Of a stretch of DNA of 64,000 nt, positions 9,871 through 21,215 are shown piece by piece. The notes beneath the pieces are model-generated. The model did not search any database, was not told where the DNA came from, and was given only the letters and a program-made list of their open reading frames with translations. This stretch comes from Gentiana macrophylla (lineage: Eukaryota; Streptophyta; Magnoliopsida; Gentianales; Gentianaceae): contig JAOBSW010001004.1 in the NCBI GenBank assembly GCA_026214975.1, positions 59,703 to 123,702 on the forward strand, given 5' to 3'. The first letter of the stretch is position 1; every line of letters begins with the position of its first letter. The position numbers were made by a program, and so were the translations under genes.

Positions 9871-10176
9871 ACTCCCTCCATCCTGAAATATAAATAATTT
9901 GGATTTTCGATTTGGTATCAATCCTGAAATATAAGTAATTGGATTTTTGATTTTGTATAATAAGTCATTGTATAATACCAATGAATCTTCTTCCATTACA
10001 ATTGATTCCCTAATCAATTTACTATCAACTTAACAACTTTCATTAATTTTTCCCTATTGTATTAATGATATTAAAACGGCTTATTAGTCTGTTCATTTAA
10101 AATTTATGGCTCTTCTACTTTTAAAACCGTGTGAAAACATAAGAAAAAAGTTTTGATAATTTGGGGCATAGGAGTA
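9871..10176. mobile_element. Degraded Stowaway-like MITE
   Basis: The left end ACTCCCTCCATCCTGAAATA is a typical Stowaway-type terminus. A weak inverted match ends at GGAGTA (10171-10176). The first 75 bp hold an internal duplication of TCCTGAAATATAA and TTGGATTTT. Boundaries are approximate. Confidence 0.45.
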
Positions 10177-11264
10177 CATCAAAAAAAAAAAATTCAAATA
10201 AATGAATAGATCCAACACAATAATCATTCGTTAGAAGAATAGACTATGGTTTCAGAGAATCAAAAAGTCATTATGGACTGAAACACAAAAAAATGAAGAA
10301 AGAAAAGAAAACTTTTGCAAAAGGAGCCAATTCTCGAGGAGCCGATTCGCCAAATTCCAAAGGAGTACTACTTCCCTAAAAGATTAAAATTTAACCGAAA
10401 AATGAGAAATTATGCCGGAGACTGAAAAAAATAAAATGAACATGCAACTGTATTGTCAAGAAAAGTAAAATGAAGCAAAAAGTATGAAAGAAACAAAGTG
10501 AATCCGACCCATTTTTTTCTTTTGGATCACATGAAAAACAAACCTTAAATATACTATGAAACAAAAAAAAAGTCAAAACAAATATAATTAGAAGCAACAA
10601 CAACCGCTGAAGATTATGATAAAAATCTAACGGCCTATAACACAATTCAATTTTATATTATGGAGGCGTCTTTGATTCATTTGCTTCATTCCATTACTTG
10701 GAGGATTTATCCATCTCACACTAATACACATGCCTAGTTTGCATCGATTCCCCACATTGACAACATATGTTTGGAGCAGGTGTGAAGCAAGGGGAAAAAA
10801 AAATTAAACCATGTTACCATGGTACAGGGAAGAGGATAAATGATGAAAAGAAAAAATGACATGTTAATAATATCTTCTACACTCCCCGTAAATAAATAAA
10901 TAAAAAAACCTTAATATATCCTATACACCTTCTTTCATGGATGAATGAAACTCCAACCACCCCAAAGAAGAAGAAAGAAACTAACATTTTCCATAATTTC
11001 ATCCTAGGTCTGAATACATGTGTTTATGCAATATGCATAATGACAACAATGAAACCATCTAACAAATAATCACTCAATTGCTACACAAATGATCATGTTC
11101 ATTATTCAAGACACCCTAAAAATTTTCAATCCTCAACGTGAAGCATCCCAAAAAAAGAATTTGAAGTGGATAAGTAACTACCAATCTCAACGTTGCTTTA
11201 GTCATCACACTAAGGGGAAATTGGAAAATCAGGCCCTTTTAGTCTATGACATTTTTTTTTCAGG
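10177..11264. other. Intergenic DNA, nothing recognised
   Basis: About 1.1 kb of AT-rich sequence with A-runs. The short frames here (for example 10391-10645 minus) are F/L-rich with no family resemblance and no splice context. Confidence 0.45.
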
Positions 11265-11610
11265 TCGAACAGATTCCGACATTTTTTTTTCATTTTCTAC
11301 GTCCAAATTTGGAGGAAATCGTCCAAATACAGTCAAAACCCTCCAAATTTAGATGCATTTCGTCCCAATTCATTCAATAGACAAAATGGACGGAAACCGA
11401 CCAAATGTTGGACGAACCGTCCGAATTGGAATGAATTCCGTCCATTTTTTGGTCAGTGCGTCCAATATTTGGACGGTTTCCGTCCATTTTGTCCGAAACA
11501 CTAAAACCGTCCCAATTTGGACGGTATCACTTGGTCTCTCCGTCCAAACAGAGGACGCACCGTCCAAATTTGGATGGATACATCCATTTTGGACGGAAAC
11601 GTCCATTTTC
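11265..11610. repeat. Array of GTCCAAATTTGGAC-type motifs upstream of the DUF1985 gene
   Basis: At least fifteen copies of CGTCCA or its complement TGGACG occur in 345 bp, many joined as CGTCCAAATTTGGACGG-type palindromes with variable centres (AATATTT, CAATTT, AAATTT). Two more copies sit at about 11700 and 11748, just before the gene start. The array is in the position of transposon subterminal repeats or a promoter array for the gene at 11759. Confidence 0.75.
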
Positions 11611-12995
11611 AAACCCTTATCAGGCCTTCTTCCTCATTTCAAACCATTTCACAGCCGTTTCAAGAAAACCTCTGAAAAAACGCAGTAAAACAACCGAATT
11701 TGGACGATTTACAGCATTTCAATCCTTCCATTTCTCAGAGCAAAGTTGGACGATTTCAATGGCTAATCCTTCGTCTTCTCAGAGCTTAGAAGCACCTAAT
11801 GTGAGTGTTTATGGTTTTTATTTTTTATTTTTTACAGTCTCTTCCAATTCCGTTTTTTGATTTCGTTATTTGTTTTTGTTATTTGATTTTGTTGGGTAAT
11901 CATACATATGATTTGAATTCATATCCTATTTGATTTTGTTATTTGATTCGAATTAATGGGTTGATCCTATTAAATTTGTTATTTGATTGTGACAGGATTT
12001 TTACGGTTTATGTCACCATGAATATCATGTTATTTGTTCGATTGGGATTCAACGGTGTTATAGGGTTTAGGGTTTAGATTCAAATTCATATATTGTATGA
12101 TTATATGTATGTATGATGAAGTGCTTTTAGAAATCGAAATGATATGTATGAATCTTATAATTCGAATGGATATGTATGAAAATTAGTAATATGTAATTAA
12201 TAGCCTAGGGTTTATGGTTTATTGATGTTCATGTAAAATTCGAAAATCATGTATAATTTAGGGATCGTCATATTTCATGTTCAATAGTGTGTTAATTTAT
12301 TGTTGGGTTTGAATTCAATTCATATATGGTATGATTAAATGTATGATTGGGCATTTAAAAGTAATTTATGATTGTGTAATAATATGTATGATAGTGTTAT
12401 AATTTTTTATTTGATATTCTAGTGTAATTTTTCATAGTATAATATAAGATTCTATGATAGTAGTATTGCTAATTATTTAAATTTGACAATGAGTAGGACT
12501 GATCACAGGGAGTATAAATGCCTTTAGTATAAATGCCCTTGAAATTATCGGTAACAAGAATGTGATTTAAAATTGAAACAAACGACAAATTAATGTCGTT
12601 TGAAAACACAAGAAAGAATATTTGAATCGAATTCCATGGTGCGCCTCGGCTGATGAGGTTCTTAGAATTGCATGTTTTCCTAGGGTGTTTTCGATTCCTT
12701 CGATCCATGTGTGTCATGCCTAATCTCCAGGCTTTGTATTGGGGCTCCTGGTAGGTAGCTCGTATAAAATTTCATTAGAGTCCGCTCAACAGAGCATCTT
12801 TCCTGTCTCAGTGACTGGTAAATCCTCACCGGAAGTGAGGCACCCTTAGATTGAAAATGTAAGTTACGTTTCGCCGACTCCGTCCGGTATCCGTTCTCCT
12901 CGTCATCATCAAGTATTCTATGACGTTGGTAAAAACACTACTCTCTTCTTCTCTTCCCCCCCTCTAACGTTACAACACAATACAACACAAAACAA

Positions 12996-12997
<2 letters not shown>

Positions 12998-13056
<59 letters not shown>
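12998..13056. repeat. (TA)n microsatellite
   Basis: Uninterrupted TA dinucleotides over about 58 bp. Confidence 0.95.
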
Positions 13057-13060
<4 letters not shown>

Positions 13061-13183
13061 TACTCACACGTACAAATCCTATTTACTATTTTTTGGAAAC
13101 AATTATTTACTTCATATGGATATATGTATATAAAGTGAATAAATACAAATCCTATTTACTATTTTAAGAAAACAATCTTATTT

Positions 13184-13187
<4 letters not shown>

Positions 13188-13262
<75 letters not shown>
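13188..13262. repeat. (TA)n microsatellite
   Basis: About 70 bp of TA dinucleotides ending ACATATATAT. Confidence 0.95.
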
Positions 13263-13265
<3 letters not shown>

Positions 13266-13349
13266 TATTACCCTTGTCTTTTGTCAAAAAAAAATGAAAT
13301 CATTTTAACAACTACTTAAGGAAAATATAAAATCTTTTTAATCATAAAA

Positions 13350-13497
<148 letters not shown>

Positions 13498-13526
13498 ATT
13501 TTTTTTTTTTTTTTTTCAATGTTACA

Positions 13527-13531
<5 letters not shown>

Positions 13532-13610
<79 letters not shown>
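13532..13610. repeat. (TA)n microsatellite
   Basis: About 78 bp of TA dinucleotides, preceded by a T-run at 13499-13516. Confidence 0.95.
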
Positions 13611-13615
<5 letters not shown>

Positions 13616-15439
13616 TATTTATTTTTTTTATTTTGCAATTAAATAATCATGTGTATTTATAATCACTCGCAGCTTTCCACATTTGGGACACATGGAGAAT
13701 ATATTCATCCGTATGATAAGGTGTTTGTTACCAAATTGAGGTTCCATTCGGAAAGAAGAATCTATGAAAAACTACATTTCGAGTTGGTGCTGCATCCTGA
13801 CGGCAATGATCGTACCTTGTTAACTAGACTGGAAGAATCAGTGTTTGGTCAATGTATTACTTGGTATCGTGATAACTAGGCGTTCAAAGGGTGGCTAATA
13901 GCATTCTTGTATTCCCAAATGGTTTATCCCGACCGCGACGATGAACTTCATTTTAAGATTGGCGAGAATATAGTGAAGTTAGGCAAAAGAGAGTTTGCAA
14001 TGACAATGGGGTATAGATTTGGAGATGCAAACCTTCAGATTCAGCCAGTATCAAGGTGTTTTGAGGAGCCTTGTGAACTAAGGAAGTGCGCCGGGACTGT
14101 AACGTTGGCAAAAATCTTAGCAGCGATGAGGACAAGGCAATGCGACACTGAAACCGTATATCGGATGGCTTTAGTGTATGTTATTTATGGCTTATTTATC
14201 AGACAAGACCCCAGAACTGTAATACTGAATCATATATTTTATATCGTCGAGGACCTAGAACGGGTTAGAACTTATTCGTGGGGGGAGTATCTGTTTATCA
14301 ACTTCATGTGGAACTGGCATAAACAAGTATAACACCTACAGTTACTTGAGCCGAAAAGTGATGAGAAGGCCTGTCAGCCAACGATATCCGGTTGTCTATA
14401 TGCCTTACATGTGTGGGCGTTTCATGCCATTCCAGCCATCGCTCTGAAGGGGAAATTCACAATTTTGAGAAAGGGACATGAGAACGATCGTCCTAGCATG
14501 TTGAGGTGGAAGTTTTCGAACGGCGGGGTGTATTCCGGTAGACTGGCATCCACACAGTTTGCTGTATGGGTAAGTATTGTATTTTCATTTTTATCAATCC
14601 ATATTTTAAATATATTGTATCTAAAATCGTGTTTTTTTCATGTATTCGGGAAGGAATGCCCGGTGATGTTCTGAGAACCCCCGAAGATAGGGATTACGTA
14701 ATTTCACTAGGGTTGCCGGCGGCGGATGTTACGGCTGTACCTCGTCAATTAACGGTCCCTCCCGTCAGAAACACACCACCGGTCCTTCCCGTCAGAAACA
14801 CACCGTCCCGTGCCTCTGGTCAATGCATAGAACGTGAGTGTCCCGAAATTGATGAAGAGGACGCTCGACGTAGCCAGTCGAGGAGTACAGATTATGCGTC
14901 TACCTCCACGAACCTGCAAGGCGATGACACTATAACCCTAAATGTGCAGGCTGAAACACTGAGGCCAGTAATTACTCAAATCATCCAACAAGAGCTGGAT
15001 AAAACTAACTCGGAGTTGAGTGTTGCGAAGATTGAGTTGGAAAAAACCAACTCCGAGTTAAGAGATGCAAATACCGAGCTTCAAAAGACTAAATCCGAGC
15101 TAGGAGATGTGAAGGCTCAGTTAAGTGAAACGATGCATGGGTTAGCTGAAGTTAAGGCTGAGTTGGGATTTTTTAAAGCTGAGCATTCAAAATTTGTCAA
15201 ATGGGTGGAACTGCAGGCAGCTAGACAGGTATGAATTATCTTGCACATACGAATTTGACATCCGTATTTATATTGTTAACACACGAATCTGAATTATTAA
15301 TAGGGTGGTAATCAGTCATCCCAGTCCCAGCCTCCGTAAGACTTCGACCCCGACGATCTAATAGGTAATTTGTATTATTAACATAGGTATTTTATTGTTT
15401 GTTATCGTTAATTGATGATCTCGATTATATTTGGTATAG

Positions 15440-16325
15440 ATACTCCTGAGGCTACGACAGGGGCCGCTACTGACACCAGTCAGGCCGCTACATTTGGTAA
15501 GTTATTTGATTTTTCATTTTGAACCTAGAAATTACATTGTGAAAAACTATCTAACTCGAATCCCATATTGTTTATAGGAAGTTAATGTATATTGATTTTT
15601 TTATTATTAACATTAAAAATCTTATTTTATTGCTGTCGTTAATTGATTATTTCGATTATATTTGGTATAGACACTCCCGAGCCTACGATAAGGGCCGCTA
15701 CTGCCACCAGCCAGGCATCGGTTGTGGAGCGTGGGATCGATTTTAGTAAGTTTGTAGATTTTTAATTTTGAAACTAGAATTACATTGTGAAAAACTATCT
15801 AACTCGAATCACATATTGTTTATAGAGAGTTAATGTATATTGATTTTTGTATTATTAACATTAAAAATCTTATTGTATTACTGTCGTTAATTGATTATCT
15901 CGATTATATTTGGTATAGACACTCCCAAGCCTACGACAAGGGCCGCTACTGACACCATTCAGGAATCGGTTGTGGAGCCTGAGATCGATTTTAGTAAGTT
16001 TGTAGATTTTTAATTTTGAAACTAGAAATTACATTGTGAAAAACTATCTAACTCGAATCCCTTTTTGTTTATAGAGAGTTAATGTATATTGATTTTTGTA
16101 AATTAACATTAAAAATCTTATTTTATTGCTGTTGTTAATTGATTATCTTGATTATATTTGGTATAGACACTCCCGAGCCTACGACAAGGGCCGCTACTGA
16201 CACCATTCAGGAATCGGTTGTGGAGCCTGAGATCGATTTTAGTAAGTTTATAGATTTTTAATTTTGAAACTAGAAATTACATTGTGAAAAATCATCTAAC
16301 TCGATAATGTATTGAATATTGTTTA
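15440..16325 (+). repeat. Tandem exon-intron array with 248-bp period (mini-exons of the DUF1985 gene)
   Basis: Four units each hold TTTGGTATAG (acceptor), a short exon, then GTAAGT. Exon starts are 15440, 15671, 15919 and 16167, giving spacings of 231, 248 and 248. The last three exons are exactly 75 nt (25 codons) and the first is 57 nt (19 codons). All begin and end in phase 1, so each can be added or skipped without shifting the frame. Each encodes a TPEPTTRAATDTIQES-like segment, the later ones followed by VVEPEIDF. The introns are nearly identical, showing recent unit duplication. Confidence 0.85.
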
Positions 16326-17076
16326 GCTGCTGGTCCAACTGATATTCAATTGGGGAAACGAAGGCGGATGATGCAATTGACAGAAGATTGACAACCCGTC
16401 GGACTATTAACCAACCACGATATTTAAGCGATGGGTCGCGACGTAGTCGATCCGCAGTGCTACTAGATGGACGGCGTTGAAAAATTTTCCGCAAGAGTTG
16501 GAAAACAAATTTATCTCTGGTACGAACAAGAAGATCACACCCCGATAGAGATTCCCACGGGCCTCGTATTTGGATTCCCAATGGTAGATCAAAGCGGACA
16601 AGGCGTGGTTCCAACGTCTCCATAGGAAGTATAAAGAGTTAGACCGAGAAGTATATTCTTGTGACTTCATTTTCATATATCTGAAATTTTCATATGTCTG
16701 ATTTCATTATCTCTAACTTCTTTTTGCATGCGTACAACATATCGATGGGTTCCTGGACCTTATACAACACCAAATTGAAGTATATCCAGAATGCTTTGAA
16801 CCGCATACAGCCATTGCCTTCTCCGGTTTCTCCTCATTTTGCGGCCAGGGTCATATAAATCAGGGAAAGACGCCTGACACAACGGAGATTCCAGATCATG
16901 CGATTCAGTGCGTCAAGCAATGGGGTGAAAACACAGTGGCGTACATGCCCTGGGCTATATATCCTGGTCACTGGGCTGCTGTCGAAGTGTCTATTCCCGA
17001 CTGGAAGATTAGAGTGTATGATTGTCTGGTGGGGGATAACTATAAGGGGAGGGAATATGTGAAGGATAATCTTTAG

Positions 17077-18059
17077 GATAATCCACCCTAAAGATTCGAT
17101 CTTGGTTTCTAGGTTATCGATTAATTAATACTTTTTCTGTCATCAATTAATCGAATGGAGTTTCTCATGCAATTCTCTGATCATTCACTCCTTGAGATAT
17201 TATTTCCGGAAAATTACATGAATAAGCATACAAGATCAAATTCATAAACATGACAAAAATCCTATCAATGAAAAGATTGTATCTTTAAAACTATATAATC
17301 ATCGCCGGGCTTTTCCTAATCCAAGAAACCAATATTTACTCTCGTAACATATCAAGATTCCAAGATTCAACCATATAATTCATACTTTGACAAGAAAAAT
17401 AAATAAATAGAATAAAGGAGAAAGGAGATAGAAAGAAACCGTCAAAGTATTGCATAAATAATCAAACCTCGAAAAAGCTTCGTTCTTGAATTCTTAAAAC
17501 CTAAAAATCCTTATTCTTGGGGATGGGAGATGATGATAGAAGAAAGGAGGAGCAGAGTCGCCTAAAATCTCATGAATGAGGCGCTGATGATCATTTTCCA
17601 ATTTAAGGAAATTATTTTAGGATAAATAGGAATTTTCCTTAATTTAAATTATGTAATTTATCTCCTAAAATAAAATTCCTAGAAAATAGGAATCAAATAG
17701 TGTGTAAATCTTTTTCTCCATCCAAATTTGCGCCATCATCTTGAAATTACGTTGGAAATTTTCTCCACCATTCAGAACAATTCGTTGGCCTGCAGAAAAT
17801 CTGAATAGTTTCCGCATTTTTTTCACACCATGTTCCATTCTTTTACACCTGGGTGTGATTCTTCATGCCTTCATGACTTTGACTCATTTTTAGCTCATTT
17901 TCATTGCTTTTTTATGCTCGGATTCATCATATCTGCAAAATATCGAAGCCACAGCAGTAATCTAGTCCAAAAGAAGCAATTTATCATACGAAAATCATAA
18001 AATAGGCATTAAAACAGGCCAAAACGATCCAAGAATAACCACATATGGTGGACTTATCA
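17077..18059 (-). mobile_element. Probable gypsy (Athila/Tat-type) LTR remnant
   Basis: This stretch has the texture of an Athila-type LTR. It begins with an unstructured region rich in ATTAATCGAT motifs, includes AATAAACC and AAACCTAAAAATCC-type runs, and ends GGTGGACTTATCA. It is non-coding. It abuts the Ulp1 reading frame right where the catalytic cysteine should follow, so it probably truncated that gene. No partner LTR or target duplication was found; the assignment is by resemblance only. Confidence 0.35.
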
Positions 18060-18670
18060 GTTTCGATTAAGTTTGCATTCCAAAATCAACTTTTTCAGGT
18101 TCTTAATATGAGATGCAAAGTAACAATTCAACTAGAGTGCTTAGGAGAATGCAGTGGACTAAAAATATAACCTGAAAACACAAAATATCAGCTGACCATA
18201 ATCCGAGCTAAAAAATAATACTTCTCCTACGCTGCTTCCAGTCCAAAATATTGTTAGAGTAACTTTTTTATGGCAGAATAAAGTTAGGATAACTATTCAC
18301 AAATAAATATGATATCAAGATCTTGATTTATAAAACCTTGTACACATAGCCACACAAAATAACTGATCTTCCCGCGCTCCTAATCGAAAATGAAAGAATC
18401 AAAACTAAGCAGGCTCCCTCAAATTGATATCCATTAGCTTACAAAATGATGCAAGCAGAGCTCCCACTTTCTTCTTCTGTCCTATCATCAACAGATTTAG
18501 CCAGGACATATCACTCTATATGCCTATACGTCAAATACATAGTCCAATTAAAAATTGTCAAGAAATGAAACATGAACAAAAAGTGAAAAGATTTCGGTGT
18601 CATCACCTAATTATTCCGTTCGGATTTCACGAACCAAATCAGAAGATTAAGGTAAAGGGAATCACAGATG
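18060..18670. other. Intergenic DNA, nothing recognised
   Basis: About 600 bp of AT-rich DNA. A 129-codon plus-strand frame crosses 18424-18813 but has no family resemblance and overlaps a better-looking frame on the other strand. Confidence 0.4.
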
Positions 18671-18677
18671 GTAAGAA

Positions 18678-18914
18678 TCAAGACTTGATGCCTAATTCTG
18701 ATTCTGCATACTGTTGTTTATCGGTGACTTGGTTGTCGAAATTTCTGAAATCCGAAGGGGGGAAAGCTATTGGATCATCGTTTTCAGAGAATTCAAATGG
18801 AGGAGGTACATAATTGGAATTGGATGTAATGATTTCCGGAGGAGGAGAAGACCATACTTCATAAGAATCCGGTGAAATGTGTGCCGGAAGTTTAATCGGC
18901 GATTTGGAATACAA
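18678..18914 (-). pseudogene. Gene fragment inside a MULE-like terminus, product unknown
   Basis: A 78-codon minus-strand frame from ATG 18914 has balanced composition, with PSPPPEI/VPPPFEF-like proline clusters and an acidic, serine-rich body. I cannot assign it. It starts about 30 bp inside a copy of the terminus that also bounds the Pack-MULE-like block at 5284-7985. It may be another captured exon or a small gene using a transposon end as its promoter. Confidence 0.35.
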
Positions 18915-18943
18915 AACGCTGCAAATCTGTGTGAAGAAGGAAA

Positions 18944-19066
18944 ATATAAGGGTATTTTAGTCCGAGTGGAATTATTTTGTCCATATTGCAACTAAAAAAA
19001 TGAGTGTGGATTAAAGCTTAATTAAGGGAGGAAAGGTGGATTTATAATTAATTTTTCCTTATTAAA
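18944..19066 (+). mobile_element. Third copy of the MULE-like terminus
   Basis: Contains TTGCAACTAAAAAAATGAGT, followed by GTGGATTAAAGCTTAATTAA and TTAATTTTTCCTT. This matches the reverse complement of 5284-5402 over about 115 bp and the right end at 7895-7950 over about 60 bp. The opposite end of this copy was not found. Confidence 0.6.
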
Positions 19067-19204
19067 ATTGGGATGCATCCAAATGTTTATATGGGAAATT
19101 AGGAATAATGACACAATCTAGAATATTTTTAAGTAACATGACAGCTACATATTTTTTATAGGAAGAATGACAACTGCATAATTTTTATAGCGAGAAGGAC
19201 AAAC

Positions 19205-19372
19205 AGTGAATCCCGAAAATCAATGAATCTCCCCAGTGAATTTCGACAGTGAATCCCGAAAATCAGTGAATTTCGACAATGAATTTTGAAAATTAGTGAA
19301 TTTCGATAGTAAATTTCGGCAGTGAATTTAAACAGTGAATTTTAAACACAAGTGAATTTCGACAGTGAATAA
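19205..19372 (+). repeat. Minisatellite, AGTGAATTTCGAC unit
   Basis: About ten variants of AGTGAATTTCGACAGTGAAT and AGTGAATCCCGAAAATC in 170 bp. Non-coding. Confidence 0.75.
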
Positions 19373-19665
19373 ATAGTTTTGTCCTTTATGCAAAAATTTC
19401 AAAATACTATACTTCTACTCAATTGATGAAATATTTCTGTCATTCTTCCTCATTCCCCCATTTTTTAATAAACTATTAACGCATAACAATTTAAAATAGT
19501 AAAACATTGAATTTTGTAAGGGGTCAAATAACATATTACCCCATTGGTGGCACCGCCTCTTGTCGGACTAGGTGTGCTTTTTTCATATTTGGCTTTCATG
19601 ACAATGTTATTTAAATTCCTTCAAAAAAGACAACGTTATTTAAATAAAAATGATATTGGCATAAA

Positions 19666-19668
<3 letters not shown>

Positions 19669-19730
<62 letters not shown>
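19669..19730. repeat. (TA)n microsatellite
   Basis: About 60 bp of TA dinucleotides. Confidence 0.95.
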
Positions 19731-19735
<5 letters not shown>

Positions 19736-19979
19736 TGACTGTTTGGTGATATATATACAATATTTAAAAAAATTATACATTAATCACTATTAACTAAACC
19801 TCTAATTTTTAAAATATAGACATCTGACTTCTAATCATATTTGGATTTTGAATTAATACTTATAAAATTGTAATACAATTTATTGCTCTCGATTACTGAC
19901 CTGTGTCACCAAATTCCTATATATATCAACCGTGTGTCCACTCATAATATATATGTATATTATGAGTCAAAATCAAATT

Positions 19980-19982
<3 letters not shown>

Positions 19983-20031
<49 letters not shown>
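19983..20031. repeat. (TA)n microsatellite
   Basis: About 48 bp of TA dinucleotides. Confidence 0.95.
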
Positions 20032-20036
<5 letters not shown>

Positions 20037-20103
20037 TGATTTTAGACAGTGTGGGATTGTAGCGCTGTCATTTTATAACATTAGAAAATGCAACTATTTG
20101 TTG

Positions 20104-20372
20104 CTCCCTCCGTTTCTATTTAACTGTCGCGATTTTCAAAAATACAAATATTAAGGAGAGTAGCTTTGACTTAACATCAAAATGAAAATAACACCCTTGA
20201 ATATAATTAATGTAATATTGTTTTCAATCTTCACCTTTTAATAAATAAGGGTAGATGTAGAAAAATACAATAAATAATGTTTTAGAAATATAACTACGTA
20301 CGATAGAATAAAAATAATTTTATTTTTAGCAACTACGACATTTAAATAGAAACAGAAAAATACTTTGTTTTA
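20104..20372. mobile_element. Stowaway-like MITE
   Basis: The left end CTCCCTCCGTTTCTATTTAA is matched at the right end by the reverse complement of TTAAATAGAAACAG. Length is about 269 bp, AT-rich and non-coding. This is the usual pattern of a Tc1/mariner-derived MITE in plants. Confidence 0.7.
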
Positions 20373-21215
20373 TTGAATTCTGGAGTTTCCATCTCACGCC
20401 ATTATTTAATTAAAAATAAATATATTTTAAAAATATATTATATTTTATATAAAATATAATATATGTTTTTTTTTGAGGGTGTATAATATATGTTTTAAAA
20501 TTTTATTTTTTAATTTTTTATATATAAAACATAATTAGTTATTTATATAACTAATATAGTTATTATATTAATAACTATTAATATATAATAGTTATATATT
20601 GTGCCGGCTAAGCGCCAGCTTAACGTTGGCACAAAGGTTTAGGAAACTTGTTTCTCGTTTTCAAAAGCTTCCACGTGTTTATTTTAAATTTTGTAGTACG
20701 AGGACTTAAATAAAAAGACTTAATCATCACCTGTCAGACGTTCACTTTCGATAGAACGCTAGATTTTCAGAATTAGGCGTTACTAGGAACAGATCGATTT
20801 GATCTGGCTTGTAATACTATAATAATTAAATCAATAACTAATCAATGAGGAAAATATGTGATGGACAGGTTTATGTAAATTGACTGTGTCGTGATGAATT
20901 GTGTATATAGCAGTTGAATCTGTACATATTGATTTTAGAAATTGATATATGCACAACAAAGTATGACACAACATGTATCACAATATATAATATAACTATG
21001 TGAGACTTGCGACAATCAATGGTGATAATAGGAGTGTGTTGTGAAATATTAATTTTATTGAAATGCCTACCAAAATAAAGCAATGCGGTTTTACATCATT
21101 CCACGGCTAACACTATCTTCGCACCACAACTCACGGAAAACATGGGTTTTTTTTCCAGGCGAATGATTACATGAAATAAACGCCGGCAACCGATCGATCA
21201 TGGTGGTTTTTATTA
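20373..21215. other. AT-rich intergenic DNA
   Basis: Very AT-rich to about 20600, then ordinary intergenic sequence. The 70-codon frame at 20871-21083 (minus) is not supported by composition or context. Confidence 0.45.

Noticed and set aside
12469..12960. Exon-like block in the first DUF1985 intron
   Set aside because: GC is higher and an 82-codon minus frame exists, but no domain, splice pair or repeat match could be recognised.
15440..16325. Regularly spaced direct repeats resembling a CRISPR or satellite array
   Set aside because: The 248-bp period, splice signals and plant gene context show exon-intron unit duplication.
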